A stretch of DNA of 14,848 bases from Anaerolineaceae bacterium (lineage in GTDB: Bacteria; Chloroflexota; Anaerolineae; 4572-78), in contig JANTHQ010000015.1 in the NCBI GenBank assembly GCA_024762375.1, positions 1-14,848 on the forward strand, in the 5' to 3' direction. Shown piece after piece: positions 5,180-12,260 of this stretch. Each line of letters starts with the position of its first letter. The first letter of the stretch is position 1. Both the position numbers and the translations under genes were made by a program. The notes under the pieces were generated by a model, which made no database searches, was not told where the DNA came from, and saw only the letters and a program-made list of their open reading frames with translations.

Positions 5180-6421
5180 ATGAAAAACAAAGGCTTATCA
5201 TACGCCTATTGGGCTGTAACATTGTTAATGCTGGCTGTTGGCGCAGTTGGCTGGTACTGGCGCGTTACCGCCGGACACCAAATGGCAAACTACGGAGAAT
5301 TGATTGTTTGGGGCTTGTGGGTTGCCATGTACATTTACTTTATCGGTCTATCAGCCGGAGCATTTCTCATTTCGGCACTGGTATATGCCTTCGGCGTCGA
5401 GCGTTTCCGCCCCATTGCGCGGCTGGCACTGTTTACCGCACTGATTGCCCTGCTGATGGCACTACTGCACATCTGGTTCGACTTGGGGCATATGTCGCGC
5501 TTCTATGAAGTGTACACTCGTCCGCACTTTTATTCGATGATGGCGTGGATGGTGTGGCTCTACACTTCATATTTCGTGCTGCTGTTGTTTGAATTTTGGT
5601 ACGAAACCCGGCAGGATTTCATCCGTTGGGGCAAAAAACCCGGACTCGCGGGTTGGCTCAGCCGCATTTTGGCATTCGGCAGCAAAGATTTATCTCCCGA
5701 ATCTCGAAAGCGAGACATAAAAGTTGTAAAGGTATTGGGCAGCATCGGCGTGCCGCTGGCGATTATGTTCCACGGTGGCGTTGGCGCGCTGTTCGGCGTT
5801 ATTTCTGCCCGTCCGGCATGGCACAGTGGTTTATACCCGCTACTGTTCCTTGTTTCGGCACTGGTATCAGGCGGCGGTTTACTGACAGCCATTTACGCAT
5901 TCATCGCCCCCAACCGCGGCACACCCGAACACAGCAGTTTGGTTTCCGATTTGGGAAAACTGGTTTTAGGATTGGTACTGCTGGACATCCTCTTTACTTT
6001 TGCCGAATACTCCATCGCACTGTACGGCTCCATCCCCGGCGACGTTGCCCCGCTATTGCAAGTGATGACCGGCCCGTTCTGGTATGTCTTCTGGATTGGA
6101 CAGGTTGGGCTGGGAATGGTTGTTCCCCTTTTACTCTTGACCATCAAATCAACAAAAACTAACGCATTCTGGGTTGGGGTTGCCGGGCTTTCAATCGTGA
6201 TTGCTTTCGTTGGCGTCCGGTTGAACATCGTCATCCCGCCACTGTCCGTCCCTGAGTTGAAAGGGCTGGTCGAAGCCGTTCCTTCACCGCGTATGACCAC
6301 ACTGTATGTTCCCAGCACCATGGAATGGTTCTTGAGTATCGGCATTGTTGGGTTGGGAATGGCGTTATATGCCCTGGGTTACTCGCTGCTGCCGGTAAAA
6401 CCAGAATCGAAGGAGGCATAA
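5180..6421 (+). CDS. NrfD/PsrC-family quinol-interacting membrane subunit
   Basis: This 413-aa polytopic protein has about ten predicted transmembrane helices (near residues 8-28, 40-70, 82-100, 118-140, 186-210, 218-243, 260-282, 298-321, 330-350 and 383-402). ATG 5180 is preferred over the in-frame TTG at 5162 because AGGAGG (5169-5174) lies 5 nt before it; the TTG would sit upstream of that site. NrfD/PsrC proteins anchor the B and A subunits on the periplasmic side and exchange electrons with the quinone pool without heme. It is longer than typical TtrC (about 340 aa) because of an extra helical pair at the C-terminus with YVPSTMEW (376-383), as in the longer NrfD proteins. It lies 18 nt after the iron-sulfur gene and 4 nt before the catalytic gene. 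Confidence 0.93.
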   Translation: MKNKGLSYAYWAVTLLMLAVGAVGWYWRVTAGHQMANYGELIVWGLWVAMYIYFIGLSAGAFLISALVYAFGVERFRPIARLALFTALIALLMALLHIWFDLGHMSRFYEVYTRPHFYSMMAWMVWLYTSYFVLLLFEFWYETRQDFIRWGKKPGLAGWLSRILAFGSKDLSPESRKRDIKVVKVLGSIGVPLAIMFHGGVGALFGVISARPAWHSGLYPLLFLVSALVSGGGLLTAIYAFIAPNRGTPEHSSLVSDLGKLVLGLVLLDILFTFAEYSIALYGSIPGDVAPLLQVMTGPFWYVFWIGQVGLGMVVPLLLLTIKSTKTNAFWVGVAGLSIVIAFVGVRLNIVIPPLSVPELKGLVEAVPSPRMTTLYVPSTMEWFLSIGIVGLGMALYALGYSLLPVKPESKEA

Positions 6422-6425
6422 CACA

Positions 6426-9400
6426 ATGAGTACGAATGAAAAAGAAAACGGAAAATCAATTATAAACAGCGAAATTTCGCGCCGTGATTTTATCAAAACA
6501 TCCGCGGTAGTTGGCGGTTCGATGGTTGTCGCTGCCAATGTGAACACGGCGTTCAACAAAATTCGAGAATTTGGCGAATTGAGTAATGGTGTCGAAGCAT
6601 CGGGCTCGTATCCGCTCAACGATGCCGAAAACATCATCTACAGCGTGTGTCTGCAATGCCATACCGGTTGTACCATCAAAGGCAAAATTATGGATGGTGT
6701 ACTGGTAAAAATCGACGGCAACCCCTACAGCCCGATGAACATGCTGCCACATCTCTCTTACGACACACCGCCGACAAAAGCCGCAAAATACGATGCCAAA
6801 CTGTGCCCCAAAGGGCAAGCAGGTGTCAATAGCGAATATGACCCCTACCGCATCACCAAAGTGCTGAAACGCGCCGGAAAACGCGGCGAGAACAAATGGG
6901 AAGTCATCTCTTTCGACCAAGCCATCAACGAAATTGTCAACGGCGGCACCTTCGCCGACGGCACAAAGACCCCCGGCTTAAAAGACATTCGCGCCGTGAC
7001 CGACCCCGATTTGATGGCCGCACTGAAAACCGACGCAATGGCAGTCGCCGGTGGCGATATGACGCTCGATGAGTTCAAAAGCAAGCACGCCGACCATCTT
7101 GACCTGCTGATTGACCCCGACCATCCCGATTTGGGCCCGAAAAACAACCAATTCGTTGTCCAAAACGGGCGTATTGAACACGGACGGAAAGAGTTCTCCA
7201 AACGCTGGCTGAAAGATGCTTTCGGTTCCATCAACTGGTACGAGCACACCACCATCTGCGAACAATCGCATCACATCGCCACCATTCAAGTCACCAATCA
7301 ATACAAAGGCGACGGCGGTTGGGGTGGCGGCAAAGAGCAATTAAAACCCGATTATGCCAATGCCGAAATGGTCATTTTCTTTGGCACGGGGGCATTCGAA
7401 GCCAACTTTGGCCCCACCCCGATGAGCGAGTTGGTCACATGGTCGCTGACATACCGCAACATGAAAATGGCCGTGGTCGACCCGCGATTGAGCAAAACCG
7501 CTGCCAAAGCCAAATGGTGGTTGCCTGTCAAACCCGGCGCCGATGCCGCGCTCGCGCTGGCAATGGGACGCTGGATTATCGAAAATGAACGCTACGATGC
7601 CAAATATCTGGTAAACGCCAACAAAGCCGCCGCAGCCGCCGACAACGAAACCAGTTGGACAAACTCCACTTGGCTGGTCAAAATTGAAAACGGCAAACCG
7701 ACCCGCCTGCTGCGCCCCGCCGAAGCCGGTTTGGGCGATGTGGACGGTTTCGTCGTTAGCCAGAACGGTTCGCTGGTGGTGGTAGACCCCAACGACGCCG
7801 ACAACGCGGTCGAAGGCGATTTATTTGCCGAAGGCACCGTCAATGGCATCAGCTACAAAACATCGTTCCAACTTTACAAAGAAGAAACCATGATGCACTC
7901 CATGGAAGAATGGTCCGATATTTGTGGCATTCCATTGCGGAAAATTGAAGAAGTATCAAACGAATTTACCAGCCATGGCAAACGTGTCGGCGTGGATTTC
8001 TACCGCGGGCCCGTGCAGCACACCAACGGTTATTACAGTGGCACAGCCATCGTCATGCTCAATGTTCTGGTCGGCGCATCCGGTTGGACGGGCGGTGTCG
8101 GCGCTGGTGGTGGCCACTGGCACGAAGACGGGTCAAAAGCCGGACAACCATTCCCCATTGGCAAAGCGATGCACCCCGGCAAAGTCGGTTCGTTTGGTGT
8201 CACACTCACGCGCGAAAAATGGCACTATGAAAAGAGCACGCTCTTCAAACGAGACGGCTATCCCGCCAAACGCCCGTGGTTCCCGTACACCGGCAACGTC
8301 TATCAAGAAATCATTCCCAGTGCGGCATCCGGCTATCCCTATCCCATCCAAGCCCTGTATCTGCACAAAGGGACACCGGCGTTCGCTGCCCCGGGTGGCA
8401 ACCCCGTTTTAGAAGCCATCGCCGACCCGAATGTCATCCCACTGGTATTTGCCGATGATATCGTCATCGGTGAAACCACCATGTACTGTGACTATTTATT
8501 CCCCGACACAGCTATTTGGGAACGCTGGGGCACGCCGCACATCACGCCCGCCATACAATCAAAAACCAGCAAATTCCGCCAACCGATAGTTGACCCGCTG
8601 GTAGAAAAAGTAACCGTCTTTGGTCAAGAGCAGCCAATCAGCATGGAAGCTGTCTTCCTGGCCATTGCTGAAAAGATGGGCCTGCCCGGTTACGGCAAAA
8701 ACGGTTTCGGCGACGGGATGGACTTCAACAATCGCCAGGATTATTTCCTGCGTATGGCTGCGAACCTTGCCTTTGGCGACAAAGAAGACGGTTCGGATGC
8801 CGTACCGGAAGCCGATGACGAAGAACTCCGTGTCTTCCGCGAAGCGCGTCGACATCTGCCCAAAGCTATCTTTGATGAAGAACGTTGGAAATCTGTGATT
8901 GGTGACGAAAGCCTGTGGCGACGTGTGGTGTTCCTGCTGAACCGCGGTGGCCGCTACGAAGATTTCAGCAAAGCCTACAAAAACGAAAAACTGGGGCATC
9001 CGTACAGCGGTTTGTTCAACGTTTTTGTGGACAATGTTGCCGCCGGATTCCACAGCCTGACCGGTGAACACTTCCATGGCTTGCCCAATTACCAACCGGC
9101 ACAAGACGCTAGCGGGAAAGATTTGCCGGAAGGCGGAAACGATTACCCGTTCCAACTGTTCACGTTCAAACACATCTATGGCGGGCAATCGCGAACCGTC
9201 AGCAATTACTGGGCGCAACTGGGCGTTGCCAGCGAAAACTATGTGCTGATGAACAAAGTAGACTCCGATAAACTGGGTTTAAAAGAAGGCGATTTGGTAA
9301 AATTAGTCTCGCCGTCAAACCCGGACGGCGTGTGGAAGCTGCCCAACAACGAAGTGAAGCCGGTTGTCGGCAAAGTGAAACCCATTCAGGGTATCCGCCC

Positions 9401-9623
9401 CGGCACGGTGGCCGCGAGTTGGTCATTCGGCCACTGGGCATACGGCGCATCCGATGTAACAATTGATGGACAAGTTGTCAAAGGCGACCCGCGTCGCGCA
9501 ACCGGTGTCTGTCCCAACGCGGTGATGTACGAGGACCCGGTTTTGAAAAATGCCAGCCTGTCTGACCCCATCGGCGGTAGTGCCAGTTACTTTGACACAC
9601 CCGTGAATGTTGTTCGAGCCTAA
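6426..9623 (+). CDS. Tat-exported molybdopterin oxidoreductase, catalytic subunit (TtrA/SrdA/ArrA-like)
   Basis: This 1065-aa subunit of the DMSO-reductase superfamily has AGGAGG (6411-6416) before ATG 6426. A twin-arginine motif SRRDFIK (18-24) and a short hydrophobic stretch indicate Tat export. The N-terminal [4Fe-4S] site is C75-x2-C78-x3-C82 plus C127 in LCPKG. Cys278 in TTICEQSHH is the likely molybdenum ligand, as in the Psr/Phs, Ttr and Arr enzymes; NarG-type enzymes use Asp and formate dehydrogenase uses Cys or Sec. DGNPYSPMN (97-105), VVDPRLSKTA (350-359) and the C-terminal beta-rich domain (from about 925) are further family features. The length matches TtrA and SrdA. With the preceding B and C genes it forms a complete membrane CISM. 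Tetrathionate, selenate or selenite, arsenate and polysulfide are all possible substrates. The sensor type, B-C-A order and rhodanese favour a sulfur or selenium oxyanion. Confidence 0.93.
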   Translation: MSTNEKENGKSIINSEISRRDFIKTSAVVGGSMVVAANVNTAFNKIREFGELSNGVEASGSYPLNDAENIIYSVCLQCHTGCTIKGKIMDGVLVKIDGNPYSPMNMLPHLSYDTPPTKAAKYDAKLCPKGQAGVNSEYDPYRITKVLKRAGKRGENKWEVISFDQAINEIVNGGTFADGTKTPGLKDIRAVTDPDLMAALKTDAMAVAGGDMTLDEFKSKHADHLDLLIDPDHPDLGPKNNQFVVQNGRIEHGRKEFSKRWLKDAFGSINWYEHTTICEQSHHIATIQVTNQYKGDGGWGGGKEQLKPDYANAEMVIFFGTGAFEANFGPTPMSELVTWSLTYRNMKMAVVDPRLSKTAAKAKWWLPVKPGADAALALAMGRWIIENERYDAKYLVNANKAAAAADNETSWTNSTWLVKIENGKPTRLLRPAEAGLGDVDGFVVSQNGSLVVVDPNDADNAVEGDLFAEGTVNGISYKTSFQLYKEETMMHSMEEWSDICGIPLRKIEEVSNEFTSHGKRVGVDFYRGPVQHTNGYYSGTAIVMLNVLVGASGWTGGVGAGGGHWHEDGSKAGQPFPIGKAMHPGKVGSFGVTLTREKWHYEKSTLFKRDGYPAKRPWFPYTGNVYQEIIPSAASGYPYPIQALYLHKGTPAFAAPGGNPVLEAIADPNVIPLVFADDIVIGETTMYCDYLFPDTAIWERWGTPHITPAIQSKTSKFRQPIVDPLVEKVTVFGQEQPISMEAVFLAIAEKMGLPGYGKNGFGDGMDFNNRQDYFLRMAANLAFGDKEDGSDAVPEADDEELRVFREARRHLPKAIFDEERWKSVIGDESLWRRVVFLLNRGGRYEDFSKAYKNEKLGHPYSGLFNVFVDNVAAGFHSLTGEHFHGLPNYQPAQDASGKDLPEGGNDYPFQLFTFKHIYGGQSRTVSNYWAQLGVASENYVLMNKVDSDKLGLKEGDLVKLVSPSNPDGVWKLPNNEVKPVVGKVKPIQGIRPGTVAASWSFGHWAYGASDVTIDGQVVKGDPRRATGVCPNAVMYEDPVLKNASLSDPIGGSASYFDTPVNVVRA

Positions 9624-9641
9624 ATCATCTCTCTTTTCTCA

Positions 9642-9683
9642 TGGGTATCCGGTTTGGTTTGTGGCAGCCGGGCCGGATACCCA
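9642..9683 (+). repeat. Intercistronic hairpin between the catalytic subunit and cytochrome c genes
   Basis: TGGGTATCCGG (9642-9652) and CCGGATACCCA (9673-9683) form a perfect 11-bp stem with a 20-nt loop. No T-run follows, so it is not a standard terminator. It may stabilise the upstream message 3' end or reduce expression of the genes behind it. Confidence 0.6.
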
Positions 9684-9700
9684 CCCAACCCGGAGGACTT

Positions 9701-10054
9701 ATGCGTAAATATACAAAATATCTCGTCGCCCTTATTGTCATCGTCGCCCTCTGGTTCACCATCAGCCCACCACGTTTTTGGGTGAATCTCATCCACAACG
9801 TACAGCCCACTGCTGAAGTGGGTGCAGCACTGGTTCAAAAACACGATTGCCGAAATTGCCATCGCATTGAAGACACCGGGGCACTGGTCGGCCCTGATTT
9901 AGACAAGATTTTAACACACAAAAGCACCGACGAAATTGAGCGCTGGTTGCGCAATCCGCGCGCCATGAATCCAAATACACCGATGCCCAATTATCACTTT
10001 TCTGATACCGAAATTGCAGCATTGCTGGCGTACCTGAAAACGTTAAACCCGTAG
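9701..10054 (+). CDS. Membrane-anchored monoheme cytochrome c
   Basis: This 117-aa small cytochrome has an uncleaved-looking N-terminal helix (about 6-21) and one heme-binding motif CRNCH (50-54), with Met95 in the TPMPN segment as likely sixth ligand. ATG 9701 is used because GGAGG (9692-9696) stands just before it; the longer frame from 9641 would run through the hairpin and would not give a sensible signal. The heme domain faces the periplasm. Standard TtrABC and ArrAB complexes lack a dedicated monoheme cytochrome, so this gene suggests a side entry or exit for electrons, for example between the catalytic or iron-sulfur subunit and a periplasmic carrier. It lies in the operon between the catalytic subunit and the Mrp gene. 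Confidence 0.88.
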   Translation: MRKYTKYLVALIVIVALWFTISPPRFWVNLIHNVQPTAEVGAALVQKHDCRNCHRIEDTGALVGPDLDKILTHKSTDEIERWLRNPRAMNPNTPMPNYHFSDTEIAALLAYLKTLNP

Positions 10055-10094
10055 CACGCCGCAATTTTAAATAAATTTTTCGAGGTACAATTTT

Positions 10095-11231
10095 ATGACA
10101 ACCGTAGATGAAGTTCGACAAGCATTGACCCCTGTGATGGATCCGGAACTCCGCCGCAGCGTGATTGACCTGAATATGATCCGTGACATCGAAATTGAAG
10201 ACGACAATGTGCGTTTTGTGTTGGCACTGACAACTCTTGCCTGTCCGCTCGCCGATGGTATCGCCGAGGCGGTACACAACGCCGTGGCAAAACTGCCGGG
10301 CGTGGGGCACGTGGGCATTGATGTGCAGGAAATGCCAAAAGAAGAAGTGGCGCAACTGTTCGCCCGCCTGCAGGCCGAAAGCAAACCGAAGCCCACCAAT
10401 GGCAACGCACCCGGTATGCCCATCAGTTTCAGCCTCGACCCGTCGCAGGCACAGCAGCCCGAATCGCTGGCACGGCAACTCAGCCCCATCAAAAATGTCA
10501 TCGGCATCACCAGCGGCAAAGGCGGGGTGGGCAAATCGCTCACCACGGCGATGCTCGCGGTGGCTTTGCGGCGCAAAGGGTATCGCGTCGGCGTGTTCGA
10601 TGCCGACATTACCGGCGCCAGCATCCCCACCCTTTTCGGCGAAACCGGACACCTCAACAGCAGTCCCGAAGGTATCATTCCACGCCAAACTAAAACGGGT
10701 ATTCGACTCATCTCCACGCATTTCATGCTCAAAAACGCCGATGACCCCGTCGTCTGGCGTGGCTCGAAAATCGCCCAACTCATCACCGATTTGTGGGAAG
10801 GCGTCATCTGGGGCCCGCTCGACTATCTGCTGATCGACTTCCCGCCGGGCACATCGGACGCACAGTTGACCGTGATGATGGATTTGCCCATCAAAGGGCT
10901 GGTGATGGTTACCACCCCGCAGGATTTGGCGAATTTCATCGTGCGCAAAGCCGTAAAAATGAGCCTCGATATGCACGTGCCACTGTTGGGCGTGGTTGAA
11001 AACATGAGTTATTTCGTCTGCCCTGAAACCGGCACCAAACACGAAATTTTCGGCCCCAGCCATGTGGATGAAGTGACCAAACTGGCGGAAGTGCCGGTGG
11101 TGGCGCAACTGCCCATCGACCCCAATGTGGCAAAACTGTGCGATGCCGGGCAGGTGGAAGATTTCGAAATGCCGCAACTCAGCCAAATGGTTGATGCGCT
11201 GGAAACCGCACTCGCAGAAAAAGCCGTGTAA
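10095..11231 (+). CDS. mrp: DUF59-Mrp/ApbC-type P-loop ATPase, Fe-S cluster carrier
   Basis: This 378-aa protein has GAGGT (10082-10086) before ATG 10095. The N-terminal DUF59/MIP18-like domain (about 1-80) has the TTLACP motif with Cys50. After a flexible linker (about 95-130) comes the Mrp ATPase, with a deviant Walker A GKGGVGKS (141-148), FDADITG (168-174), DFPPGTSD (248-255) and ENMSYFVCP (302-310). Mrp/ApbC/Nbp35 proteins bind and transfer [4Fe-4S] clusters as dimers using a CxxC motif. Here only the first cysteine (309) remains and the sequence continues ETG, as in a subset of homologues. It closes the respiratory operon, so it probably helps load clusters into the iron-sulfur and catalytic subunits. 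A housekeeping role is also possible. Confidence 0.92.
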   Translation: MTTVDEVRQALTPVMDPELRRSVIDLNMIRDIEIEDDNVRFVLALTTLACPLADGIAEAVHNAVAKLPGVGHVGIDVQEMPKEEVAQLFARLQAESKPKPTNGNAPGMPISFSLDPSQAQQPESLARQLSPIKNVIGITSGKGGVGKSLTTAMLAVALRRKGYRVGVFDADITGASIPTLFGETGHLNSSPEGIIPRQTKTGIRLISTHFMLKNADDPVVWRGSKIAQLITDLWEGVIWGPLDYLLIDFPPGTSDAQLTVMMDLPIKGLVMVTTPQDLANFIVRKAVKMSLDMHVPLLGVVENMSYFVCPETGTKHEIFGPSHVDEVTKLAEVPVVAQLPIDPNVAKLCDAGQVEDFEMPQLSQMVDALETALAEKAV

Positions 11232-11276
11232 TCCGGAAAACAATCCGCCGATGAGCACGATTTACAGAGTTATTCG

Positions 11277-11316
11277 GTAGAGATGCCCAGTTTGGGCGTC
11301 TCTACTCTAATTTTTT
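11277..11316 (+). terminator. Intrinsic terminator of the respiratory operon
   Basis: GTAGAGA-T-GCCCA (11277-11289) pairs with TGGGC-G-TCTCTAC (11293-11305) around a 3-nt loop, giving a 13-bp stem that includes one U-G pair. A run of six T's follows at 11311-11316. It lies 45 nt after the mrp stop codon and cleanly separates the operon from the next gene. Confidence 0.85.
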
Positions 11317-11397
11317 CTGTGGAAATTACGTTCATCTGTGGGTTGAAAACTTTATAGTGGACGCGGATAAACCCCATACAATTCAATTTCACTCGAT

Positions 11398-11478
11398 TGT
11401 CATTCCGGAAATTCGCACAGCGAATTGTCCGGAATCCACGGCACAAAACTATGGATTCCCGCCTTCGCGGGAATGACA
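11398..11478 (-). repeat. 79-bp palindromic MITE/REP-like repeat, copy 2 (inverted)
   Basis: The core is 11399-11477. Read on the minus strand it matches the copy at 3348-3426 at 73 of 79 positions, without gaps. The end palindrome and both internal hairpins are intact; substitutions are confined to the central linker and one hairpin loop. The two copies are inverted relative to each other and flank the whole respiratory operon. I see no obvious target-site duplication at either copy. Confidence 0.85.
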
Positions 11479-11500
11479 TTTCTGAAAAATCACGACACTG

Positions 11501-11530
11501 AAAACAGATTGTGTGAGTTCCGTCTGTTTT
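11501..11530 (+). repeat. Inverted repeat in the leader of the FmdE-family gene
   Basis: AAAACAGA (11501-11508) and TCTGTTTT (11523-11530) form an 8-bp A/T-rich stem with a 14-nt loop, 27 nt before the start codon. It could be an operator or a weak leader hairpin. Confidence 0.3.
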
Positions 11531-11557
11531 CTCTATTACATCCACAGGAACATTTTT

Positions 11558-12181
11558 ATGGCAAACATCGAAGAGCTAATAGAAGAATCGGCGGCGTTAC
11601 ACCGCCATCTGTGCCCACGACAGGTGTTGGGTATTCGGATGGGATTGCTGGGCGGTGAGTTGCTCGGCCTTGATGTGCCGCAAAAAAACAAACGCCTGCT
11701 CACAGTGGTGGAAACGGACGGCTGCGGCGCAGATGGTATCGCTGTGGCCACCAACTGCTGGGTCGGGCGGCGCACCATGCGTATTTTAGATTTTGGGAAA
11801 GTTGCCGCCACCTTCATCGACCGCAAAACCGAGCGCGCATTTCGCGTGCACCCGAACCCTGCCGCGCGGAAGCTCGCGCCGGAATATGCCCCCGATGCCA
11901 AAAATCATTGGGAGGCGTATCTGCTGGCGTACCAGCGAATGCCCACCGATGAATTGTTGATTGCTGAACCGGTGACGATTGCTTTTTCGCTGGAAAAACT
12001 GTGGAGCAAAAACGGCAAACGGGTAACTTGCGCCATCTGCGGCGAAGAAATCATCAACGAGCGCGAAGTAGTACAGGACGGCATAATTTTGTGTCGCAGT
12101 TGTGCCGGTGAACGTTATTACTACCATGCCGATGACATCGGCAATACCATCACCCTGCCCATGGAAACATTGCTACTGTGA
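11558..12181 (+). CDS. FmdE-family protein with C-terminal zinc ribbon
   Basis: This 207-aa protein is related to subunit E of formylmethanofuran dehydrogenase. ATG 11558 is chosen because AGGAA lies 7 nt before it and it gives the usual N-terminus; the frame is open from 11513. The FmdE domain shows HRHLCPRQVLGIR (15-27; His17 and Cys19), VETDGCGAD (51-59; Cys56), a TNCWVG segment (65-70; Cys67), and DFGKVAATF (78-86). A zinc-ribbon-like motif with Cys158, Cys161, Cys179 and Cys182 follows. Stand-alone bacterial FmdE proteins are often found beside molybdenum or tungsten enzymes, and a role in metal or cofactor handling has been suggested but is not established. Here it sits between two molybdoenzyme operons. 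It has its own leader and converges on the permease gene. Confidence 0.88.
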   Translation: MANIEELIEESAALHRHLCPRQVLGIRMGLLGGELLGLDVPQKNKRLLTVVETDGCGADGIAVATNCWVGRRTMRILDFGKVAATFIDRKTERAFRVHPNPAARKLAPEYAPDAKNHWEAYLLAYQRMPTDELLIAEPVTIAFSLEKLWSKNGKRVTCAICGEEIINEREVVQDGIILCRSCAGERYYYHADDIGNTITLPMETLLL

Positions 12182-12217
12182 GCCAAAAACGGCAGTCCGA
12201 AGGTGCTGTTGTCCCGC

Positions 12218-12247
12218 AAAGGCATAGTGCTCTGGCACTACCTTTTT
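12218..12247 (+). terminator. Terminator between convergent genes
   Basis: AAAGG (12218-12222) and TAGTGC (12225-12230) pair with GCACTA (12235-12240) and CCTTT (12241-12245), with a 2-nt bulge and a TCTG loop. The 3' side ends in five T's (12243-12247). It serves the FmdE-family gene; on the other strand the T-run is weak. Confidence 0.65.
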
Positions 12248-12260
12248 GGAAAATTGACGT

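Larger units (their letters stand above)
11232..11557. other. 326-bp intergenic region between mrp and the FmdE-family gene
   Basis: It contains the mrp terminator (11277-11316), the inverted second copy of the 79-bp repeat (11399-11477) and an imperfect leader hairpin (AAAACAGA 11501-11508 with TCTGTTTT 11523-11530). No coding gene is supported. A -10-like TATAGT at 11353-11358 has no convincing -35, so the promoter of the next gene is not clear. Confidence 0.7.

Noticed and set aside
8559..9218. 219-aa minus-strand open frame inside the catalytic subunit gene
   Set aside because: Antisense shadow with no recognisable domain; the plus strand encodes a continuous molybdoenzyme here.
6426..9623. 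Assignment as arsenate reductase ArrA or arsenite oxidase ArxA
   Set aside because: Plausible from the AioX-like sensor, but no arsenic resistance genes (arsR, arsC, acr3) are present and rhodanese plus B-C-A order fit a sulfur or selenium enzyme better. Left open rather than named.
6426..9623. Nitrate reductase or perchlorate reductase catalytic subunit
   Set aside because: Those enzymes use an Asp ligand to molybdenum and differ at the N-terminal Fe-S site; here the ligand position is Cys278 and the first ligand is Cys.
9789..11258. 489-aa open frame on the minus strand opposite the cytochrome c and mrp genes
   Set aside because: It is fully antisense to two well-supported genes, is rich in His, Phe and Gly as expected for the complement of their codon usage, and shows no recognisable domain or ribosome binding site.
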